A DNA stretch of 21,410 nucleotides. It comes from a virus. The translations under genes and the position numbers were made by a program. Each line of letters opens with the position of its first letter. Position 1 is the stretch's first letter. Location: the IMG/VR virus record IMGVR_UViG_3300017725_000095, positions 1 through 21,410 of that record, one strand, 5' to 3'. This document shows, one piece after another, positions 1 to 11,000 of this stretch. The notes under the pieces were generated by a model. It worked only from the letters and a program-made list of their open reading frames with translations, searched no databases and was not told the DNA's origin.

Positions 1-2034
1 AATTGTAGTTGTTCTAGGACTATCATTATTGAATCCCATAATACCAGGAGTAATTAATATAGATTCTGCTGTAGTAGTTCTTACTTCAGCAATAACACCA
101 CTACCAGGAGAAGGATCTGCTCCTTCACTTCTAGTTTGATCGGCATCTCTGGAAGTATCATCGGTGTATACTCTGACCCATGCCGCTGCGTCAGTTTCAA
201 TCTTAAATAATGAATACGCTTTATACCCTGTAATATTTAGTTCTGCGGTTGCGTCATCAGCGAGTGATGATGTAGTACCTGTAAGATCTTGAATCTGTGG
301 TACACTAGAGCCTCCTGTAGCAGTAAGAACACCATTACCATCAATAGATAACCCAGAACCAATTTTAATGCCACCCAGAGTTCCTGATGATGCAATTGGT
401 AGTGAATATCCACCGGGAGCAGCAGTGATATTACCATTAGCATCTAGTGTGATTGTAGTACCATCAGGAATTACACCACCAAGTGTAGATGTTGTAGCAG
501 CAGGTAATGTATATGCAGATGGAATAGATGGTTTGTTTAGGATTTGTGCTAATCCAGTAGTAGCATTCCAATCTGAGTTAACTGGATTAGTACTATTAAT
601 TGTAACTCTTTTATTAGAACCATCCCAACTAATATCAGTTCCGTTGCTTCCTGTAAATTCAATAGTATCATCATTATTTGAAGCATCACGCAATGTAAGA
701 ATTGCATTGTTACTAGTTGTGTTTGAACCAAGTAAATCGTATGTAGTGCCTCCACCACCACCGCCACCACCAGTTACTACAGCGTCAATACTGTTATTGC
801 TGTCATTATATGTAAAATTAATGCCTGTATGAGTTCCATTAGCGAATAGTTGAGCCGTGGCATCTTGTGAATCTTCACCTGTAAAAGATCCTCCTCCACC
901 ACCAGAAGGTGCTCTAAATGTGAGAGTATTGTCATCGGTATATTCTACCGTAAGACCATCTGCACCAGCAAACGTAATCTCATCAGTAGTTCCAGCATTA
1001 TCAGTTAATACTAATTTTGAATTTGCATTTCCACTAGTACTCCCTGCAGAAATTGTATATGTAGAGTTTGCAATGTTCGCAGTCAAATCAAATTGAATCT
1101 CATCACCAGAATCACTAATTGCTAGTCCATTTCCTGCAACTAAAACAATTTGATCTGTAGTGCCGCCAGAATCTTCAAGTCTAATTATTTTTCTTGCATT
1201 ATTCTCTGACGAAGTCCCTGCAGTGTAATCAAGAGCATTAATATTATAAGTAAGTTGACTATTACCTAAAAGTGTTGCAAAATCTGAAGACGTGGTACTA
1301 TTTGTAGTTACCAATCTTTGACTGGTCCAACTTACTCCATTGGAGTAATACATTACTCCAGTATCATCTGCATATGCAAATTTACTTTTTGAATTTGATA
1401 CTATTGGGAATGACGATACATCAGTATACAAAATTGATGAACCAGAACCAACTCCACCAGCGACAGTAATTGTTTTAGTTGATCCATTTCCTGATGCAAC
1501 TACACCATCACCAACAAAATTTAGTGAAGTTGCATTTGTAGGTAATGAAACACCTTCATCTCGAATATCGATTCCAGAAATACCTCCACCTCCACCTCCA
1601 GAGGTTCCACCAGCAGGGTTAGAATCTACCCAGACATTGGAGTAATAAACCTTCAACCTACCAGCATCACTCTCCCACCATAGATCACCTGAGTTGGGAC
1701 TTGATGGTGGATTATCAGAAATTGTTACATTAGCACCAGATGCTTGTCCAGTAATGGTTACATTACCAGTTGAACCACTCAATGATATATTGTCGCCAGC
1801 AGTTAGAGAAGTAACAACACCAGAAACGGATATGGTTGCATTATCAGCTGAACCACTCAATGATATATTGTCGCCAGCAGTTAAAGAAGTAACAACACCA
1901 GAAAGGGTTGTTCCATCTCCAAGAAGATTATACAACTCATCAAAGTTGCTATTGATTTTAGTTGCTCCTGAGAGCAAACTATCCCCAGTACCATCATTAG
2001 GAGTTGTTCCTGTAGATATTCCTAGTCTAGACAT
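1..2034 (-). CDS. Fibre-like virion structural protein, C-terminus cut by window edge
   Basis: An open frame of 678 codons runs from ATG at 2034 to the left edge without a stop, so the C-terminus is missing. The N-terminus (MSRLGISTGTTPNDGTGDSL, then KINSNFDELYNLLGDG at about residues 27-42) is a pattern I recall at the start of cyanomyovirus tail-fibre-like proteins. It probably anchors the protein to the particle. The rest is low-complexity, Ser/Thr/Gly/Asn-rich beta-type sequence with no Cys seen. Near-repeats include GVVTSLTAGDNISLSG twice near residues 44-85 and the related phrases ADGLTVEY and GNGLAISD. Three poly-Gly linkers occur near 1582-1610, 886-905 and 749-775. A segment LWWESDAGRLKVYYSNVWV (about residues 110-128) recurs in shortened form as MYYSNGVSW, a phrase I associate with fibre-tip proteins. 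It lies 24 nt downstream of the giant gene, behind a late-type promoter. Identity as a fibre component is inferred; host receptor binding is not shown. Confidence 0.8.
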   Translation of the reverse strand, partial: MSRLGISTGTTPNDGTGDSLLSGATKINSNFDELYNLLGDGTTLSGVVTSLTAGDNISLSGSADNATISVSGVVTSLTAGDNISLSGSTGNVTITGQASGANVTISDNPPSSPNSGDLWWESDAGRLKVYYSNVWVDSNPAGGTSGGGGGGISGIDIRDEGVSLPTNATSLNFVGDGVVASGNGSTKTITVAGGVGSGSSILYTDVSSFPIVSNSKSKFAYADDTGVMYYSNGVSWTSQRLVTTNSTTSSDFATLLGNSQLTYNINALDYTAGTSSENNARKIIRLEDSGGTTDQIVLVAGNGLAISDSGDEIQFDLTANIANSTYTISAGSTSGNANSKLVLTDNAGTTDEITFAGADGLTVEYTDDNTLTFRAPSGGGGGSFTGEDSQDATAQLFANGTHTGINFTYNDSNNSIDAVVTGGGGGGGGTTYDLLGSNTTSNNAILTLRDASNNDDTIEFTGSNGTDISWDGSNKRVTINSTNPVNSDWNATTGLAQILNKPSIPSAYTLPAATTSTLGGVIPDGTTITLDANGNITAAPGGYSLPIASSGTLGGIKIGSGLSIDGNGVLTATGGSSVPQIQDLTGTTSSLADDATAELNITGYKAYSLFKIETDAAAWVRVYTDDTSRDADQTRSEGADPSPGSGVIAEVRTTTAESILITPGIMGFNNDSPRTTTI
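1771..1904. repeat. Pair of 56-bp in-frame direct repeats in the fibre gene
   Basis: Copies at 1771-1826 and 1849-1904 differ at one base and are offset by 78 nt (26 codons). They encode two copies of the block GVVTSLTAGDNISLSGS near the N-terminus. Identity at the DNA level, in a gene whose other repeats are only protein-level, points to a recent duplication. Confidence 0.9.
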
Positions 2035-2055
2035 TTTTCTTTGATTACCTTTTTA

Positions 2056-2062
2056 TATTTAG
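2056..2062 (-). promoter_or_regulatory. Candidate T4-type late promoter for the fibre gene
   Basis: The minus strand reads CTAAATA here, 22 nt before the fibre start codon. It resembles the T4 late element TATAAATA, and a CTAAATA form is what I recall for cyanomyoviruses. The TAA stop of the giant gene is part of the motif. An AAAGG sequence between motif and start may serve as a ribosome site. Confidence 0.55.
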
Positions 2063-5000
2063 ATGTAATTGACAAATTTCAATGGATTAGTTCTTTGAAC
2101 GAGACCAGCTGACGAAATACCAACATAACCATTATTATTATAAGAATTAAACTCCCTACTTGATATTCTAGGTTCAAAATTAATTTTACCCCAGCTAAAC
2201 TTACCAAAACTAAAGGAAGATGAAATACCACCAGTGAACACTTCAACCTCCTGCGTATCATATGTAAAGAGTGTTGAATCAAATGTTAGGAAAGTGGATG
2301 AGAATGAAGCTGTACTTAGACCAGAGATGTTGCAGAATACTCTCCTCACTACTGTGTTACCAATACCAATGACATTAGTTGTTAATGTTTGAGCATCTTT
2401 GACACACCAGATACCATCAATGTTAATGGTTGTAATGCCAACAATTGTTGTGTTATCATTAGACATTGAAACAAATGTATCATCTCCAATGTTACTATTG
2501 TATATGGTGAAGAAGTCACCAGTTGAGATTCCACTGACTGTGATAGCCGTACCAACATATTTTGTATCTCTCAAGAATGATTGTGAATCGATGAAAAAGT
2601 CAAAAATCACTCTAGTATCATTACCAACAGTTGTGGTACCAAAACCAACAAGGGTTCCATAATCACCCTCATAAGAAGAAACATTTATCTTCTCTTGAAT
2701 GAGTTTTGGTTGTTCAAAGAGAACAACTGGAACATCAGAGTATCCACTACCACCATCGGTAATAGTAACTGATGTTACTTGACCACCTGAAATGGCAGCC
2801 GTTGCTGTCGATTCAGAAACACCACTATAAGAACCAATAGTCACCGAAGGTGCTACAGTATAACCAACACCAGAGTTAGTTATTGAAATACTGGTAATTA
2901 TACCAGATGTAGATACAATAGCTGTTCCAGAAGCCCCCACAATATTATCTTGTGAAGTGAGTGTAATTTCTCTCTGGAAACTTCTAATTTGACTTTCATT
3001 ATTTGAATCAAACAGAGGTCTGACATTATCAACATAGGCTTCTGTAGAACCTAAACCAACTGGTTGAATTAAGTAAGAAGTTGGTTGAACAAATGGTTCA
3101 TACTTAACCCTATTCTTACCAATAGGTTGACCATTAATAATCTTGTCCGAAGTCTGTTTACACCATGTTACTGGTCTAAGAACACTTCTATCACTAGTAA
3201 TACCAGGATTTAGATAGGTGACCGTCTGAACAGAATCTAGAGTATTGATACCAGTTACTGTTCTTGGTTCCTGGTCAAAGATGATTGTTTGATCAGGTGG
3301 GAAATTGTTAATATCAAGAGTGTCACCTACTTTCACCGTCTCAAGTACATTAGTAAAGATAACATCAACGTCTCCACTACCTTTATAGAACAAAACTTTA
3401 GAAGTATCACCAACCTTGGGTGATTCTGCAAACTTAATAGTTGATCCACCGTTAAAGATATAAGATTTACCGGGTTCCTGAAGAATATCATTGAGGAAAA
3501 TCAAAAGTGTCTGGTCAACTTCAATGTTTGAACCTTTAGCCGATTGAATGGAAACAGGTTCTCCATCAATAAGAAGTCTAAAGTCCTTATCTGAGCCGTT
3601 AAATAGGTTATCAAACTTATCAAGAACTTGAAGTTGTCCAATAGATATTCCATTAAACTTATCAGTAAAGACCTCATCGATAGTAATTTGGAATTCTTCA
3701 AATGCAAGTGATGGATCTGTGGGGATACCTGTAGGTCCACCAACTGGTACAGTAAGAACTTCACCCTCGCCATAACCATATCCACCATATCTAAATTCAA
3801 AGTCAATAACACTAGACCCTTGACCAACAACAATATTAACTGTTGCACTATTTCCAGCTCCAGCATTACCACTGTACTCTACAGGAATATTGGAGTACGA
3901 AAGTGGTTCGTCAAACACTACAGATGGTGGGTTAGTAGAAGTGTAACCACTACCAGGATTTGTAATATTAACACTAACAATATTGCCACCACTAATAGCT
4001 GCTGTTCCGATAAACTGAAGATTTGGTTCTCCGTCAGTTTGAACACCAACATTAACTACCGTTTGGATACCAGCTCTGTAACCAGAACCACTATTGGCGA
4101 TACTAACGTTAGTGATTGAACCAGTTGCAGAAACTGTAACTGTTCCACCAGCTGATACGAGAGGTTGATAACCAAATCCAGATTCAGACCCAACAGAGAT
4201 GATTAATCCACCAATAGGGACATCACCAGAGTTTGGATCATAACCATTTGTTGCGGCAATACCTACACCAGTGAATGAAATAGAGGTAACACCTACACTC
4301 TCTTCCATTTGATACGTTCCATCACCAACTTGTGATCCTTTTGGAACCTGGAAGATATTATTCAGAAGGATAATACCGTTATCAGTAGAATATCCAGTAG
4401 TATTGTTACCATTATTTTGAAGAGTGAATACTGTACCAATACCATTAAACTTATTTGAGATATCATCAAAGACATAGTTATTTGAGTAGGTATCTTCAGT
4501 TCTACCAGCACCAGATCTTCTCATGAAAGTTCTGCCCTGGAAACTAGAGCTAGTAGTGATACCAGTCCAATCTCTAGAGTCTGGATCAGCTGTAGCCGTT
4601 GTACTCAGTGGTGTTTTACCATATGGAGATGAAGAGAAGTTGACAGTACTACCAGTGATATTGTAACTACCAGTGATCTTGGTAATTGTTGCTCCCGTTG
4701 TGTGAAGACCAATTCCAGTACCGAGTTGTGCTCTTCTAACACCAAATCTAGTTGAACCAGCAATACCAACAGCATCTGCAATCATATATTCGTCATCGAC
4801 TCTAACAATATCACCACTTGCAAACGATGTGATACCAGTAACATCGAAGATCGTATCAAAGATTATATCCTGATTCAAATCCGTTGTAATAGATGTCTCT
4901 GTAATAGGTGATTGAATCATGTTGTCAACAGCAATCAAAGCTTTAGCATTTTGATTGGTAGATGTAAAGACATGTGAATTCCCAATACCAACTCCAGTAA

Positions 5001-8000
5001 TATCAAAAGATGTTGGTGTTAATGACAGTGCATTTTCTGCAGTAGCAGCGAACCTTACTCTACCCTCATCAACCTTTATAACATATAGTGTTTCAGGTAA
5101 CTTATCAGTAGTTACACCAGAGATTGAGGTAGGTGCGATACTAATTGCTTGAGATGTACCAGATCCAACATGGGAATATTGAAGCTTTTCACCAGTAACA
5201 AAGAAATGGTTTGGAATAGTAACTGTGTCAGCTGTAGTACTAACAGTACTAGTATCACTACCATCAATTACTCTTCTGAAGATCTCAAGTCCTTTATGTT
5301 TGAGACCAAATTGAGATTTAAGATCAAGTTTAGTTCCACGATAACTACCAGCACCTGTTGTAATCTCAAGGTTGTTCATCTTAAGTTCGGTATCATTAAT
5401 GAGACCGGGGTAGAGCATCAAATCAATACCAAAGGTTCTGACTTTAACATCTATACCTGGATTCGGGGTGAATGTGATGTTCTTAGTTGTTGATGTTGAT
5501 GTTACACCAACCTGTCCAAGAGTACCAGAAGTCCTAGTGTAAGCCCAATCGGTGAGAACCTCATTCCATGTCGAGTTACACATACCCAACTCAAACATCT
5601 CAAGGTCATTATTTGTAGTGTCTTCTACAACTACAATACTATAGTTTGCTGAGTATGGATCATTGTAAGAGGAGATTACGACTGGTAATGGTGATCCAGA
5701 AGATGCGATAGAAGTATAAGAAGATTTTATTCTACCAGTTCTCAATGTATGATCACCGGTACTCGTACCAACTCCAGAGAACACTGTCATCTGAGACTGA
5801 TGTTCAATGCTGCCAGAAGAACTTGGATGATAATCAATCTTGACAAGACCACCGTCAATATAAGAACTATATGTTCCAAAACCAATGTTCAAGTTGTTAA
5901 AACTAGTCTGTATATCACCATACTCAACCATTGATACAGTAGTACCATCATGGACAATATTAATATCTGATGAATGATATTGACCAGAATGAATTCCAGA
6001 TGTACCCTTTGCCAAAACACAAAGTTTAGCTGCTTTGTTAGATGTTGGGAAGGAAGCGATTGTTGTGGTAGATCCAAAATTAATATTTACTTGATCACTC
6101 TCTATACTTAAAACATCACCAAGAGAAGTAGATCCCACACCAGCCACACCATCGAGGAGACTGATAGCCACTGTTGCAGTTTGATATGCGTTATATTGGA
6201 ATTTAATTGGATTAAATGTCAGACTCCAACCAGTACCAGATTGAATATAACCATAGAAACCAAGTGGTGGATAAGTTGAAATTGTACCATATTCATTAGA
6301 GTAACCAATAATACCATTATGAAGCATATTGACAACAGAGAATTGTCTCTCATTTGTAAATACGTCATCCTTAACAAAAGTAAAAATCTTATTCAGAATG
6401 TAGTTTGATTCAAAATCATCAACCTTAGAAAATTTCTCAGCTCTTTCATTGCTATTGAACTGATCACTAACATCATCGATTGAAAGAACTCTGTTACCGA
6501 CTGACTGGAAGTAATCTGTAAGGAGTCTATTCTCAAAGAAAATTTCATTAGATGCAAGAACACCATTAATATGCTGTGTTCCTTCTGATACAAAATCAAA
6601 GTTATAATAACAATTCAGATCACCTTCTCCGATGATATCAATAACAACCTCAACATTTGCATCTTCTGATTGAATGATACCTTTACCTGGATTAGTTTCT
6701 TTACTTACTAATTGATAATCAGCAAACTTAGCAAAACCGGCAGTATGACCTAGGTTACTTACTGGATCATTCCACTGATCATACGGAACTTTACTTGATA
6801 GTGAATATGAGAAGTTCTGATAGTATTCGTTATTAGGAATAACCTGTAGATTATCATTTAAGAAACCAACGTTATCTTGCCAACCATGAATAATAGTAGC
6901 ACCGACACCCGTTGTAATTTCTGCATTAAACTCATACTTCCTCATAACAACGGATTGAGTATTAGAACTCTCACCTCTTATAATCGTACCCACTTTAAAG
7001 TCCTTAGGGGTATCTACTTTCAATTGATCGAGACTTGATGTCCAAGATTCAACGATACCGGTGTTTTCTCCATTGACTACTTTTTCACCATCGAAGTAGT
7101 CATTAGTGGTCAGTTTAGCAGTAAAGGTTGGGAAATCATTTTCAGCAACAACCTGACCAAGTGTGGTCAGTGGTTCTACTTTTCCTGGAAACTCACCATC
7201 TTTAAGATGATCTTTGAGACTATACTCAATGTAAGCTCCAGTTCCCCCATACTGTGGAAATATCGTAGTTACTGGGAACAAAGTATATTCATATACCGAA
7301 GAGTTATATCCCTTTGATGCAGTATTGAGACCAACACTTATATTCTCAATAAGGATGTTACTACCAACATCAAATGGAAAGTCTCTTTCATCCTGGAATG
7401 ATTGATTGAGAAGAAGTCTTACAATCTTAGTTGTTGAATCAAATATGATTGATGAGATACCAACACCATTTGTGTTCAGTGTTGGGATAATTCTTGGCAT
7501 AACATCATACATTCCTGTAGTGTTATTCAAAATCTTAACTGTTGTGTCACCGATCTGATATCTCAGATCTACCTCAGGAATAACTTTATTAGTGTATCCG
7601 TCAATAACTACTAGTTTTGCTGGGTGAAGGTAGTTTCTACCAAACGAAGTGATACCAATAGATTCAAAGGATGTTAGCGACTCCATTTCCAAAATTTCTG
7701 GAAGATTAGCCACAGGTCTTAATGTTTCGTCAGTTGGATAATCAAAACCAATATTGTCAGAATCAAAACGATGATTCAGAATCTTACCAATATCTTTAGT
7801 TTGAGCATCTAAAATTGCATTAGTTCCAATACCACTATTAACTCCTTTGACATAAGGAAGTTTTGTATATCCACTACCATTACTGATCATCTCAATATTA
7901 GAGATTGATCCGAAGACTGATTTGGAATCAGTATCATACGTGGGGATTGAATTTTTACTATTGTATAACAGAGACTCTGGAACAGAATCTAATTCATATG

Positions 8001-11000
8001 TGAATGAAGTTCCACTAGCACCAGTTAGTCTTTGGATACCATCATATCCACTCTTCTCAATATTGATTTGATTATATGGCGAAACCTCAGTATCAAGGAT
8101 AAGACCCCTCTGATCAATACTAATAATGTCGATATTGATTGCATCAAACTTATAATAAAGTCTGAAAGGTACATCGTCAGTAATTTCAATGGTCAGGTTA
8201 GCATCAGATGTGATACCAACTGACCCACTACGAGACACTTCAAATTTATTATCTGTCTTAGTTCCAGTAGTGACAAACTCTTTATTGAACTCTTGATCAA
8301 GATATACAAACATCTTGAATGCTGGATACTTCACACCATTCGAAAGGAATGAGAGTGAAGGATCCGAAAGATCAAACTTAAGATTATTATTTTTTCTAGT
8401 CTTAGTAAGGGGGTTTATCTTGGAGATAGTGCCGCCAAGACCTGTACTTGTAATACCTACAAAGATTGGTTCCTCTTCATTGATCTGGTACTTATCTTCT
8501 ACCAGTCTGATTTCATCTCTACTATAAGGAATCACATAGTACATCTTCTCGTTCACCAAACCCCCTGCAGGAGATGAAGATTGGTGAACTACTTTATCAC
8601 CAAGAGAGAACTCATGGTTAGAGATATACAATGTATTGAGTGTAGTGTCAACATTTTCAGAAGTAAAACCAATAGGATTGAATACAATTCTTCTATTGAA
8701 TTGATTAAATCTTACATCAATTGTTTGGATATCAGTTGGTTTGATATTGACTCTTACATTATTATTTGGTCTCAGTCCATGTGTAGTTGCAGTTGAAACA
8801 GTAACAATGTTGCGACTTACCTGAGTTCTTAGAATATCAGATCTTACCGTCTTGAAACTATGATGATCACCTGTTCCTGTATCTCTGAAAAATAAGAGAC
8901 CGGTTGTAGTTCCGATACCAACATAGGTACCAGTGGTTGTCATACCAACTTTGTGCGACGAGATACCGATGAAATTATTAGTTAATGGAGCTACATATAG
9001 TTCACTATAATCGGTAAGGTTGGCATCAGAGATACCATTATAAACACCGATTGATGTTCCACCATTCAATGAATAGACAACCTTGTCATTCAGTTTCAGA
9101 CCATGATTTTTGTAGTAGATTGACTGAGGTTCAATGAATAGGGTAGTTGCCCCTATACCTGGGTTTCTGAACGTTACAGGGGTTCCTACACCGTTGCCAG
9201 TGGTCGTTCCGATACCGACTGCCTCTGGAGGATCAAAGTACAATTCTTCATTTACTCTAAATGACTTATCTGTCGTTAGAGTGCCAACATTGATAGTGAA
9301 CTTTCTTGGATCACCAATCAGAACTTGACCTGTTGAATAGGCAAGACCTACTGTCGATTCCTGTTCCCTGAGGACACGAATTCTCTGACTTTCTTCTTCA
9401 ATATTGAGAACTTTGACTTTTTCTGTTCCAATACCCAGAATGTCATTTGGTCTAATAAATGGAAACTTTAAAGCCCCACCAACATATAAGTATGTGGCAA
9501 TACCAGTTGCAGATGCTGTCCCAATGCCAAGAATGGTAACAAAAGTTTCTGATCTTACTCCAACATTATATGGTCCATCAAAACCTTTGTAGTAGTTGGA
9601 GAGACCACTGACATTGACTAATTCTTGGTCCTGATAGTTGTGTGGTTGTGAGCTGAAACCAATAAACTGTTGGAGACCAAAGTATTTGATAAACTCAACA
9701 TTTGGAGTTAGAGTAGTAGCGATACTTACAGTGTTTATTTCTTTACCATTAACATAACTGACTCTTGCCTGAGCACCTTTACCATCTGATTGTTTATTAT
9801 CAAAGATAACTCTTTCACCAACCTGATAGTTTCTGCCACCAGTAAAGATACCAACTCCACTGATAGATCCAGGATTAGTACCCGTTACTTCTATGGTTTG
9901 TCTTTTAATTTTGTTAGAATTAAAGATGTAATCATATCCACTATAGAGGTTATTAGTATTATATGACCTTGTATTTCTGAACCACTCATTTTTTTGAATG
10001 TCATAGTCTGTTTGGTTTGATTCTACACTATAGTTAAACTCAATTCTCTTGGAATGAAATGTATCTCCAATAATATATGGGAACTGTGGTTTTTTATAGT
10101 TCCTAAATGGACCTTGAGCCTCAACATTTGGTTCTAACGTCGTAAAGTACGCATAGACCCCTTCAGGATAGTCTGGAGTGACACAGAACCTACCATTATG
10201 AACATCTAGGTCACCAACACCAGTAAACTGAAAATCTTCAATAAAGAATCCTTGTGGGTATATACTGGGAGAAGGTCTATTGGTAAGGTTGACATTCAAC
10301 TCATAACCACTTCTCATCTGTTTGATTACACCACCCTCAGGAGTGGAATACCCATAAGGACCATAGATTGGAGTTCCATCATATGCCCAACCAATAATTG
10401 GTGAGTGATGACTGTTAGATATCTCAATACCATTAGATTTCTCTAAGTCGGCAATACCATAGAATGAATCACCATTGTTCTTTAGAACATAAGTTGACTC
10501 TCTAAGTTCTCTCGGTGTGTATAGGTGACAGTATTCTGTTTTATCACCAGCAAGATTCTCATCAACAAATCCGTCGTCATTATTGACAAACTCATTGTTT
10601 CTTTCAAAAAGGTTAATACTCCACTCATTGATCTTTGATTCTACGTCGCATCCTTTACCAGGATTGGCAATTGCAATAGAAGTTTGACCATCGACATAAC
10701 CAATACCAGGGTTTATGATATTTACATCTACAAGTTTTCCATTTTCAATAATGGGAGTGAGTTTCGCATACTTACCATTTCCAATGATTATCAGATCTGG
10801 TGGAGAAATATATTCTCTTCCTGAATTATCAATGATGATATCGACAAACCGGCCGTTGTTAATGACAGGTTTGATTTGAGCTTGTTGTCCACCCTCAAAT
10901 AAAATTTCAGGTTCTCTGTTCAGATTGATAATTTCTGAAGAACCATACTGAGAACCACGATTGGTAATGTCAATAGAATCAATAGAACCTCTGAAGGCAG

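Noticed and set aside
368-1096. Open frames on the plus strand opposite the fibre gene (about 154 and 79 codons)
   Set aside because: They are antisense to a continuous fibre frame. Their Pro/Val/Ser-rich products mirror its Thr/Gly/Asn codons, and no ribosome sites or familiar patterns were seen.
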